Part shown: positions 24,504-31,852 of the stretch, one piece after another
How the letters are laid out: the number at the start of each line of letters is the position of its first letter
Position numbering within the stretch: the first letter of the stretch is position 1
Assembly: GCA_049889535.1 (NCBI GenBank)
Contig: JBMHDF010000004.1
Coordinates: forward strand, 1 to 33,401
Direction: 5' to 3'
Origin: JAYQKL01 sp049889535
GTDB lineage: Bacteria; Pseudomonadota; Alphaproteobacteria; RS24
DNA: 33,401 nucleotides
Notes under the pieces: generated by a model
The model's database searches: none
What the model was told of the DNA's origin: nothing
Seen by the model: only the letters and a program-made list of their open reading frames with translations
Translations under genes and position numbers: made by a program

Positions 24504-25616
24504 TCAGGTCAAATCATTCCAAGTTACAAAGATAAATAACATCAAAACTAACGCCAAACCAATGCGCATGCTTGTTTCCTGAACTTTTTCCGGAAGCGGA
24601 CGCCCCAAAACAGCTTCAAAGGAATAAAACAGCAAATGCCCGCCATCAAGCATTGGCACTGGGAATAAATTGATGAGACCAATACTGACCGAAATCAAAG
24701 CGACCAAATTAATAAAAGCCGCCAGACCGATACTGGCCATCTCGCCTGAAATTTGAGCAATCCGAATAGGACCACCTAATGCATCGGCAGACTCACGCCC
24801 AACAATAATGCGCCCAATCGACACAAATGTTTGTGTGATGATAAAGTTGGTTTCCTTGACCCCCATGCCAATAGCGGTGATGGGATCATGACGAATATGC
24901 TGGATATATTGCGGGTCATTCGCGTTAGAAATACCCAAACGGCCAACATTATAAACATTGCCAAACCGGTCTTTTTCAACTCGCAAATCTGGACGAGCGA
25001 GCAATAAAGTTTCCACACCGCCGCGATTGACCATAAATTCTAAATTGGTTTCAGGGTTGAGTTTCACCACGCGCTGTACATCAGAGAAACTATCAACCTG
25101 TGCGCCGTTAACAGATAAAATCACATCACCTGATTGAAACCCCGCCCGCGCCGCTGCGCTTTCTGCGACAACTTCGTTGACGACAGGCGTTACAACGCGC
25201 TCGCCAAAAATTGAAAACAAGCCCGTAAAAATCACAATTGCCAATAAAAAATTAGCAAAGGGACCCGCCGCAACAATAGCTGCGCGCTGCCACAGAGGTT
25301 TGAAATGAAAAATTTCTTGCTTATCCTCTTCGCTTAATTGCGAAAGCTTTTCAGCATCAGGATTGCTGGCGACAGAGTCGTCGCCATAAAACTTGACATA
25401 CCCCCCCATAGGCAGCCAGCCAATTTTCCACACAGTTCCCTTTTTATCTGTCCAACTTGTCAGTGCGCGCCCAAAACCAATGGAAAACGCGTCCACCCGA
25501 ACGCCACAAAGCCGCGCCACCCAAAAATGACCCAATTCGTGAAAAAACACGACAACAGTGATAACAGCAAGAAAGGGTAAAATATAACCCAAGCCGATAG
25601 ATGATAGCATTTCCAA
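24504..25616 (-). CDS. rseP: RseP site-2 metalloprotease
   Basis: RseP cleaves membrane-embedded substrates such as anti-sigma factors and leftover signal peptides. The 370-residue product has the zinc-binding HELGH at residues 26-30 in the first membrane helix, a periplasmic PDZ domain (about 125-215; RAGFQSGDVILSVNGAQV), and the third zinc ligand in MLDGG (LDG at 323-325). It is shorter than E. coli RseP (450 residues, two PDZ domains), with a single PDZ domain, as usual in alphaproteobacteria. The TTG at 25616 has AGG six bases upstream and is preferred; the ATG at 25610 is possible. Confidence 0.95.
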   Translation of the reverse strand: MEMLSSIGLGYILPFLAVITVVVFFHELGHFWVARLCGVRVDAFSIGFGRALTSWTDKKGTVWKIGWLPMGGYVKFYGDDSVASNPDAEKLSQLSEEDKQEIFHFKPLWQRAAIVAAGPFANFLLAIVIFTGLFSIFGERVVTPVVNEVVAESAAARAGFQSGDVILSVNGAQVDSFSDVQRVVKLNPETNLEFMVNRGGVETLLLARPDLRVEKDRFGNVYNVGRLGISNANDPQYIQHIRHDPITAIGMGVKETNFIITQTFVSIGRIIVGRESADALGGPIRIAQISGEMASIGLAAFINLVALISVSIGLINLFPVPMLDGGHLLFYSFEAVLGRPLPEKVQETSMRIGLALVLMLFIFVTWNDLT

Positions 25617-25684
25617 AGCGCACCTCTTATTGATTTTACTCTGTTCTTAAGTATCCGTTTTTAGCATAAATACAGGGGTTTCGG

Positions 25685-26863
25685 TTAAAAAACTGCCCTT
25701 TTTGATATTTTTTCTTGAGCCATTTCTCGGCTTGCGCGATCTATTTCATAAATTGTGTCAATATCCACTTGCGCCCCGCCTTCAAACGCAGGCAAAACCG
25801 CTTCTATCAAAGCCGGAATGCCCAAAAACGACAGTTTGTGTTCCAAAAATGCACCCACCGCAACCTCATTTGCAGCATTTAGCGCCGTGGTGAGGCCGCC
25901 ACCAGTTTCCATTGCATATTTTGCAAGCCGCAAACAAGGGAACCTTTCTTCATCAGCTACATCAAATGAAAGTTCAGCCATTTGGGACAGATTAAGTTGG
26001 GGCGCATTGGATTGAAGCCGGTCGGGATACCCCAGACAGTAAGAGATTGGAATCCGCATATCTGGCGCCCCCATATGCGCTAAAACAGAACCATCATTCA
26101 TATGAACAAACCCATGAATAATTGATTGCGGGTGCACAATGGCATCAAATTTTTCAGCCGGTAAATCAAACAAATATTTCGCCTCAATAAGCTCCAGACC
26201 CTTATTCATCAAACTTGCTGAATCAATAGAAATTTTGTCCCCCATCGACCATGTCGGGTGTTGCTTGGCCATATCGGGCGTCACGGATTGCAATTGCTCT
26301 TGCGTAAACTCTCGAAACGGGCCACCTGAAGCGGTCAGGGTAAAATGCGAAATGTCGGATAAAGGACGGTCATGAATAAGTTGATAAAGCGCATTATGTT
26401 CACTATCAACAGGTACAATCTGACAATTATATTGAGCAGCTTTGGCCATAAATACATCGCCTGCACTGACCAAACATTCCTTATTGGCAAGCATCATTAT
26501 TTTGGCATGCTCTAGGGCTTTCAAACTAGCTGGCAAGCCGGCAAACCCAACAATTGCCGCCATGCAGCGGTCAACTGGACGGCTGGCAGCCTCCAACAGC
26601 CCCTCCAAACCAGCCGCCACCTCAATATCTGTGTCCGCTAAGGCAGTTTTGAGTTTTTGATAATGTGCTGGATTGGCAATCACCACTAGTTCTGGCTGAT
26701 GCGTGCGCGCGAGTTTAATCAGCTTTTCAACATTCTCATAAGCTGTCAGCGCCACGATTTCAAAATTCTCTTTGTGGTGTGATAAAATATCGAGCGTGCT
26801 GTCTCCAATTGAGCCCGTCGCCCCTAAAATGCTGATACGCTCGCAATTTGTTTGCTTTTGCAT
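25685..26863 (-). CDS. dxr: 1-deoxy-D-xylulose 5-phosphate reductoisomerase
   Basis: DXR makes 2-C-methylerythritol 4-phosphate with NADPH, the committed step of the MEP isoprenoid pathway that also feeds UppS. The 392-residue product has the NADPH-binding loop ILGATGSIG, the metal and substrate motifs PVDSEHNA and TASGGPFRE, and the flexible-loop region HPTWSMGDKISIDSASLMNKG. The ATG at 26863 overlaps the cdsA stop codon by one base (TGATG), pointing to coupled translation; a Met four codons upstream is the alternative. Its end is 68 bases before rseP. Confidence 0.97.
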   Translation of the reverse strand: MQKQTNCERISILGATGSIGDSTLDILSHHKENFEIVALTAYENVEKLIKLARTHQPELVVIANPAHYQKLKTALADTDIEVAAGLEGLLEAASRPVDRCMAAIVGFAGLPASLKALEHAKIMMLANKECLVSAGDVFMAKAAQYNCQIVPVDSEHNALYQLIHDRPLSDISHFTLTASGGPFREFTQEQLQSVTPDMAKQHPTWSMGDKISIDSASLMNKGLELIEAKYLFDLPAEKFDAIVHPQSIIHGFVHMNDGSVLAHMGAPDMRIPISYCLGYPDRLQSNAPQLNLSQMAELSFDVADEERFPCLRLAKYAMETGGGLTTALNAANEVAVGAFLEHKLSFLGIPALIEAVLPAFEGGAQVDIDTIYEIDRASREMAQEKISKRAVF

Positions 26864-27720
26864 CACCACACCCATATCGCTTTCGCACTAAACGCGCCCT
26901 CTGCTGACGCACGAAAATAGATGATGATATAGGCGATAAGAAACACTGAAATCACGCCATCAACACGGTCTAACAGGCCGCCATGCCCCGGCAATAAACT
27001 GCCGCTATCTTTGACCTGAAAACGGCGCTTGACCCAAGATTCAACCAAATCCCCAACTTGTGCGACACCCGCAAAAAAGGCACTAATAAGAAGCAGCGAT
27101 AGGCTGGCAGATACATCAACAATCTGCGCAAAGATTAAAGCCCCACCCATGGCACCCAGCATACCGCCTAGCAATCCAGACCAGGTTTTGTTTGGCGAAA
27201 TAACAGGTGCAAGTCTCGGGCCACCAATTGTCTTACCAACAAACATCGCAAAAATATCGGTGAGCCAAACCATCAAAAAAAGGTAAAAAACTAAAACCAA
27301 GCCGCCGTCGACATGATTTCGAATGAGGACAATACTAGATAATGCAGGCGCGAGATAAGCAAAACCACCAACCCATAATAAAAGTTGCGCGCGCGCCAAC
27401 AGGCTGATGACAAAATGCACAATAAATAAACCAAGCAAAACCAAAACGGCCTGATCTAAAGCACCTTGATTGGCCAAATAAAGCACTGGTACAAGCGAGA
27501 GAAAAAGCCAGAGCGTGGCAGGCTTTTGTTTTGCCGCATCAACAATACCAACCCATTCATAGGCTAATAAAAACCCAGCAACTAAAATGAAAGCCGCAAA
27601 GGCGATGCCACCAAAATAAAGCGCGGCGATGACAATTGGCAAAAGCGCCAAAGCGGTTAAAATCCGGAGCTTCAAAGCCTGCCATAACCGGATTAAAACA
27701 GGCTTGTCAGTCGAACTCAT
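26863..27720 (-). CDS. cdsA: phosphatidate cytidylyltransferase
   Basis: CdsA makes CDP-diacylglycerol from phosphatidate and CTP, the branch point for all phospholipids. The 285-residue integral membrane protein has about seven to eight hydrophobic segments and the family signature near the C terminus, VKDSGSLLPGHGGLLDRVDG (metal-binding aspartates), preceded by SPNKTWSG. Its ATG lies in a four-base overlap (ATGA) with the uppS stop codon, and its stop overlaps the dxr start, so uppS, cdsA and dxr are probably translated in a coupled way. CTP for its reaction is supplied by the PyrG encoded at 2619-4247. Confidence 0.96.
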   Translation of the reverse strand: MSSTDKPVLIRLWQALKLRILTALALLPIVIAALYFGGIAFAAFILVAGFLLAYEWVGIVDAAKQKPATLWLFLSLVPVLYLANQGALDQAVLVLLGLFIVHFVISLLARAQLLLWVGGFAYLAPALSSIVLIRNHVDGGLVLVFYLFLMVWLTDIFAMFVGKTIGGPRLAPVISPNKTWSGLLGGMLGAMGGALIFAQIVDVSASLSLLLISAFFAGVAQVGDLVESWVKRRFQVKDSGSLLPGHGGLLDRVDGVISVFLIAYIIIYFRASAEGAFSAKAIWVW

Positions 27721-28511
27721 CCAATCGCCTCAATTGTAGGCGTTGGCTCATCTTCTTGTTGATTGGATTTTTGATTGTCGGAATCATCGGCATGGCCAAA
27801 TCGGCGGTGGCGCGACAAATACTCATCAATTGCCGCCTCAAAATCATCAGTCGAATAATCCGGCCATAAAACAGGCTGGAACACCAGTTCCGCATAGGCA
27901 CTTTGCAACAGCATAAAATTGCTTAACCGATGCTCACCACTGGTTCGAATAATCAAATCTGGGTCTGGTATGTCGGCCGTCATCAAATTTTGGCGAATTG
28001 TTTCTTCTGTTATTTCATTGGATGATAACTGCCCCTGCTCAGCCTGCGCAACCAAGCTTTTCGCCATTGCTGTCACCTCCTGCCAAGTGCCATAATTAAA
28101 AGCGATTTGCAAAGTGAGTGACTTATTTTGCGCGGTGGTGTCCTCAGCTTTTTTCATAAGCTTCACAATATCAGCTGCCAAACCATCTTCCTTACCGATA
28201 ATTTTAATCCTTACATCGGCGTTATGAAGTTTTTCTAAATCTTGCGAAATATAGGTTTTCACAAGCCCCATTAAGAAATTTATCTCAAGTTCCGATCGGT
28301 TCCAATTTTCGGTTGAGAAGGCATAAAGCGTTAGAATTTTGACTTGGGTCTTTTTTAGATATTCCACAAGTTGGCGTACAGATTGCACCCCCATGCGATG
28401 CCCTTCGCTACGCGGCAGACCACGCTGACTTGCCCAACGCCCATTGCCGTCCATGATAATGGCAACATGATGGGGGTATTTTTTCTGGCTTACCATTTGA
28501 TGGGCATTCAT
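27717..28511 (-). CDS. uppS: undecaprenyl diphosphate synthase
   Basis: UppS extends farnesyl diphosphate with eight isopentenyl units in cis to make the C55 carrier lipid for peptidoglycan and O-antigen synthesis. The 264-residue product has the diphosphate-binding loop HVAIIMDGNGRWA (Asp21 catalytic), YAFSTENWNR, and the C-terminal IRTSGEHRLSNFMLLQSAYAE motif. AAGG seven bases before the ATG is a good ribosome binding site. The last residues beyond RHRRFG form a short polar tail without clear function. It sits nine bases after frr. Confidence 0.97.
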   Translation of the reverse strand: MNAHQMVSQKKYPHHVAIIMDGNGRWASQRGLPRSEGHRMGVQSVRQLVEYLKKTQVKILTLYAFSTENWNRSELEINFLMGLVKTYISQDLEKLHNADVRIKIIGKEDGLAADIVKLMKKAEDTTAQNKSLTLQIAFNYGTWQEVTAMAKSLVAQAEQGQLSSNEITEETIRQNLMTADIPDPDLIIRTSGEHRLSNFMLLQSAYAELVFQPVLWPDYSTDDFEAAIDEYLSRHRRFGHADDSDNQKSNQQEDEPTPTIEAIG

Positions 28512-28520
28512 GTCTCCACC

Positions 28521-29075
28521 TTATACCTGACGGATTTCCCCTTCTTTGGTTGATAATAAATTATCAATCTCGCCGACTTTATCATCGGTTAGTTTTTGCA
28601 CATCATCGGCATAAGCTTTTTGCTCATCTTGGCTAATGTCACCATCTTTTTCAGCCTTTTTAAGCTGGTCCATGCCATCGCGTCTTACATTGCGCACCGC
28701 AATACGTGCTTGCTCGGCATATTTACCTGCCACTTTTACAAGCTCTTCGCGGCGCTCTTCGTTTAATTCAGGTAAAGGAATGCGCACCAACTGACCGTCA
28801 GCCATTGGGTTTAACCCCAGCCCCGCTTCTCGGATAGCTTTTTCAACTAAAGCCACTTGGCTCTTATCCCAAACCTGTACAGACAGCATGCGCGGCTCTG
28901 GAACAGAAACAGTGCCAACTTGCGAAATCGGCATTTTCTGGCCATAAGCCTCAACCATAATCGGGTCGAGCAAATTGGCACTCGCGCGCCCTGTTCGCAA
29001 ACCAGCAAAATCAGATTTCATTGTCGTCAATGCGCCGTCCATGCGGCGTTCAATTTCGTTTAAATCAATAGACAT
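28521..29075 (-). CDS. frr: ribosome recycling factor
   Basis: RRF acts with EF-G to split post-termination ribosomes. The 184-residue product matches the family over its full length: the three-helix domain I with DFAGLRTGRASANLLDPI and VRIPLPELNEERR, and the C-terminal helix with ARIAVRNVRRDGMDQLKK. It follows pyrH by 15 bases in the conserved rpsB-tsf-pyrH-frr order. AGGA lies only four bases before the ATG, which is a rather short spacing. Confidence 0.98.
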   Translation of the reverse strand: MSIDLNEIERRMDGALTTMKSDFAGLRTGRASANLLDPIMVEAYGQKMPISQVGTVSVPEPRMLSVQVWDKSQVALVEKAIREAGLGLNPMADGQLVRIPLPELNEERREELVKVAGKYAEQARIAVRNVRRDGMDQLKKAEKDGDISQDEQKAYADDVQKLTDDKVGEIDNLLSTKEGEIRQV

Positions 29076-29090
29076 TTTATCCTGTTCTTT

Positions 29091-29816
29091 CTAGCCTTCT
29101 TCTACAATTGTACAAAGACCTTCACCTTGCAAGACATCTAACAACGCACCTGCGGATTGAATGCTAAACACCACAATCGGAATTTTGTTTTCCCGCGACA
29201 GGCTAACCGCAGATGCATCCATCACTTTCAGGTCTTTTGATAAGACATCCATATATCTAAGACTATCATAACGCTCAGCAGTTTCATCTTTTTTTGGATC
29301 TGCTGTATAAACGCCGTCAACATTAGTGCCTTTCATCAAGGCATCGCAATTCATTTCTGCTGCCCGCAAAGCCGCCGCCGTATCGGTTGTAAAAAACGGG
29401 TTGCCTGTACCTGCAGCAAAAATAACCACCCGCCCTTTTTCCATATGGCGGATGGCACGGCGGCGAATATAGGGTTCGCAAACAGTTGTCATCGGAATGG
29501 CCGAAAGCACTCGGGTTGCAATACCTTGCCGCTCTAAAGCGTTTTGCATGGCCAATGCGTTCATCACCGTTGCAAGCATACCCATATAATCAGCACTAGA
29601 GCGGTCCATACCGCCCGCTGCACCAGATAAGCCTCGGAAAATATTGCCGCCACCAATAACAAGGCATAGCTCAAAGCCGTTTTCGGTGACTTGGCGCACC
29701 TCATGGGCGATACGGTCAACCGTGCCAACATCAATGCCATAAGCACCGTCGCCCATAAGGGCTTCACCAGATATTTTCAGGAGAACGCGTTTGAACTTGC
29801 TTCTATTGCTCATCGC
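29091..29816 (-). CDS. pyrH: UMP kinase
   Basis: PyrH phosphorylates UMP to UDP in pyrimidine synthesis and is typically activated by GTP and inhibited by UTP. The 241-residue product belongs to the amino acid kinase fold: KRVLLKISGEALMG at the N terminus, VIGGGNIFRG, FAAGTGNPFFTTDTAA and TNVDGVYTADPKK. The ATG at 29816 is preceded by AAGGAG at nine bases, so the upstream TTG at 29831 is rejected. It follows tsf after 22 bases. Confidence 0.98.
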   Translation of the reverse strand, partial: AMSNRSKFKRVLLKISGEALMGDGAYGIDVGTVDRIAHEVRQVTENGFELCLVIGGGNIFRGLSGAAGGMDRSSADYMGMLATVMNALAMQNALERQGIATRVLSAIPMTTVCEPYIRRRAIRHMEKGRVVIFAAGTGNPFFTTDTAAALRAAEMNCDALMKGTNVDGVYTADPKKDETAERYDSLRYMDVLSKDLKVMDASAVSLSRENKIPIVVFSIQSAGALLDVLQGEGLCTIVEEG

Positions 29817-29838
29817 TTTTTTCTCCTTCAAAAATTTC

Positions 29839-30768
29839 TTAGCTACTCACCGCAGCCGCCACTTCGGCAGCAAAGTCCTCTTCAGGCCCTTTATCAATGC
29901 CTTCACCAAGACCGAATCGAACGAACCCTTTTAATGTAATAGGGGCGCCAACATCACTTTCGGCATTTTTGAGAACTTTCTCAACTGTATTTTCACCATC
30001 AATGACAAAAAACTGTTGAAGCAAGACAACTTCTTGGAAGAATTTACGGATACGGCCATCGACCATCTTCTCAATAATTTCCTCAGGTTTACCGCTTTCA
30101 CGGGCTTCATTGACCAGCACATCACGCTCACGCTGCACTTCTTCTGGGTCTAAATCTTCCACAGTCGCAGCCAACGGATTTGTTGCCGCAATATGCATTG
30201 CGATTTGTCGACCAAGCGCTTCAAGCTTGCTGGCATCACCTTCTGATTCAAGCCCAACCAGAACCCCAATCTTGCCCTGACCGTCGACAACCTGCCCATG
30301 AATATATGAGGCAATCGCACCCTTTTCGACAGATAGACCACTTGCACGGCGAACATTCATATTTTCACCGATTGTGCCAACCATTTCTGAAACATGCTCT
30401 TGTACAGACTTTGAAGCACCTGGATATTCAGATGCCAAAAGCGCATCAAAATCGCCGTTAACAGATACAGCCAGTTTGGCAATATCAGCAACCATGCTTT
30501 GGAATGTGTCATTACGGGCAACAAAGTCTGTTTCTGAATTTACTTCAACCAGCGCACCAGATACGCCATCAGTAGCTACCGCAACCAGCCCTTCAGCGGC
30601 GACACGGCCAGCTTTTTTAGCTGCCTTTGCCAGACCTTTAGTCCGCAACCAGTCAACAGCCGCTTCTACATCGCCCGATGTTTCATTTAATGCAGCTTTA
30701 CAATCCATCATACCTGCGCCTGTTTTTTCGCGCAGATCTTTAACCATAGCGGCAGTAATATCAGCCAT
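29839..30768 (-). CDS. tsf: elongation factor Ts
   Basis: EF-Ts exchanges GDP for GTP on EF-Tu. The 309-residue product starts with the UBA-like domain (ITAAMVKDLREKTGAGMMDC and DWLRTKGLAKAAKKAGR), followed by the core with the EF-Tu contact motif SETDFVARND and a dimerisation region. Length and domain order are normal. AAGGAG stands directly upstream of the ATG. It lies 28 bases after rpsB and shares its transcript. Confidence 0.98.
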   Translation of the reverse strand: MADITAAMVKDLREKTGAGMMDCKAALNETSGDVEAAVDWLRTKGLAKAAKKAGRVAAEGLVAVATDGVSGALVEVNSETDFVARNDTFQSMVADIAKLAVSVNGDFDALLASEYPGASKSVQEHVSEMVGTIGENMNVRRASGLSVEKGAIASYIHGQVVDGQGKIGVLVGLESEGDASKLEALGRQIAMHIAATNPLAATVEDLDPEEVQRERDVLVNEARESGKPEEIIEKMVDGRIRKFFQEVVLLQQFFVIDGENTVEKVLKNAESDVGAPITLKGFVRFGLGEGIDKGPEEDFAAEVAAAVSS

Positions 30769-30796
30769 TGGTTTCTCCTTATGTTTTTAATTTATA

Positions 30797-31669
30797 TTAG
30801 GATGCTTCGGCTTCACCAGCATCTTTGCTTTCTGTTTCAGCTTCCTCAGCTGGCGCTTCCTCAGCAACAACCTCTTCAGCCGGTGCTTCTTCAGCAGCAA
30901 CTTCTTCAGCTGGCGCTTCGCTTAAACTTTCAGCCATTGGCTCAGCTTGCGCACCCAAATCCACACCAGAAGCAGACTGACTTTGCTCAATACCATCAAT
31001 CACGGCTTTTGAGATAAGGTCACAATAAAGCTCAATCGCACGGGTCGCATCGTCATTGCCAGGAATAGGATATGTGATGCCATCAGGGTTTGAGTTGCTG
31101 TCCAGCACTGCAATCACCGGAATACCCAGCGTATGCGCCTCAGCAATAGCGATAGATTCCTTGTTTGTATCAATGACAACCATGATATCAGGAATGCCGC
31201 CCATATCTTTAATACCACCAATGGCGCGCTCCAATTTGTCGCGCTCACGTGTGAGGTTCAAAATTTCTTTCTTAGTTAAACCCTGCGAACCCTCTTCGGT
31301 GAGAGTTTCCTCAAGCTCGCGGTAACGTTTAATGGAATTTGAAATTGTTTTCCAATTTGTCAAAGTCCCACCAAGCCAGCGCGAATTCATATAATATTGA
31401 GCGCATTGCTTGGCTGCCGTTGCCACCACATCAGAGGCCTGTCGCTTTGTGCCAACAAATAACACACGACCACCACTGGCAACTGTGTCACGCACCGCAA
31501 CAAGAGCTTGGTGTAATAATGGGGTTGTTTGGGATAAATCCATAATGTGAACGCCATTGCGGTCACCAAAAATATATTGACCCATTTTCGGATTCCACCG
31601 ATGGGTCTGGTGTCCAAAGTGAACACCGGCTTCTAATAATTGACGCATATTGAATTCAGGCAAGGCCAT
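30797..31669 (-). CDS. rpsB: 30S ribosomal protein S2
   Basis: S2 binds the head-body junction of the small subunit late in assembly. The 290-residue product has the family motifs LLEAGVHFGHQTHRWNP, RNGVHIMDL, FVGTKRQA, SRWLGGTLTNW and PVIAVLDSNSNPDGITYPIPGNDDA. Residues about 240-290 form an extra acidic tail of Ala, Glu and Val repeats (EEAPAEE type), absent from E. coli S2. The start at 31669 has AAGGAG eight bases upstream; the open 28 codons before it are leader. It is the first gene of the long minus-strand train. S2 represses its own operon through the leader in E. coli; the paired leader here may act in the same way (inference). Confidence 0.97.
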   Translation of the reverse strand: MALPEFNMRQLLEAGVHFGHQTHRWNPKMGQYIFGDRNGVHIMDLSQTTPLLHQALVAVRDTVASGGRVLFVGTKRQASDVVATAAKQCAQYYMNSRWLGGTLTNWKTISNSIKRYRELEETLTEEGSQGLTKKEILNLTRERDKLERAIGGIKDMGGIPDIMVVIDTNKESIAIAEAHTLGIPVIAVLDSNSNPDGITYPIPGNDDATRAIELYCDLISKAVIDGIEQSQSASGVDLGAQAEPMAESLSEAPAEEVAAEEAPAEEVVAEEAPAEEAETESKDAGEAEAS

Positions 31670-31700
31670 AAACTCGTCTCCTTTTCTCCGGTTAAACCTC

Positions 31701-31762
31701 CATAAGGGACGGAATTGCCACCTGACAACACCAGAGCAGCTCGACGTGAGCATTCCCTTATG
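31701..31762 (-). promoter_or_regulatory. rpsB leader with a long-range stem
   Basis: Between promoter and start codon, CATAAGGGA and TCCCTTATG (31754-31762 and 31701-31709 on the plus strand) are perfectly complementary over nine bases, enclosing 44 bases of loop. The stem ends about 20 bases before the ribosome binding site. This position suits translational autoregulation by S2, but no known leader class was matched. Confidence 0.55.
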
Positions 31763-31776
31763 TGTGTAATGCGCGT

Positions 31777-31805
31777 TTTATAGGGGAGAAAGAGGGTTTT
31801 GGCAA
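31777..31805 (-). promoter_or_regulatory. promoter of the rpsB operon
   Basis: On the minus strand TTGCCA (31805-31800) and TATAAA (31782-31777) are separated by exactly 17 bases. The leader would be about 100 bases. An 11-base near-palindrome, GCAAG-C-CTTGC at 31802-31812, overlaps the -35 hexamer. Confidence 0.7.
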
Positions 31806-31852
31806 GCCTTGCTCCCGCTTTTTTTACGGATTAAAAACTGCCAGTTAAAATC

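Noticed and set aside
31670..31753. Upstream extension of rpsB by 28 codons
   Set aside because: AAGGAG stands eight bases before the ATG at 31669, whose product MALPEFNMRQLLEAG matches S2; the extension covers the structured leader.
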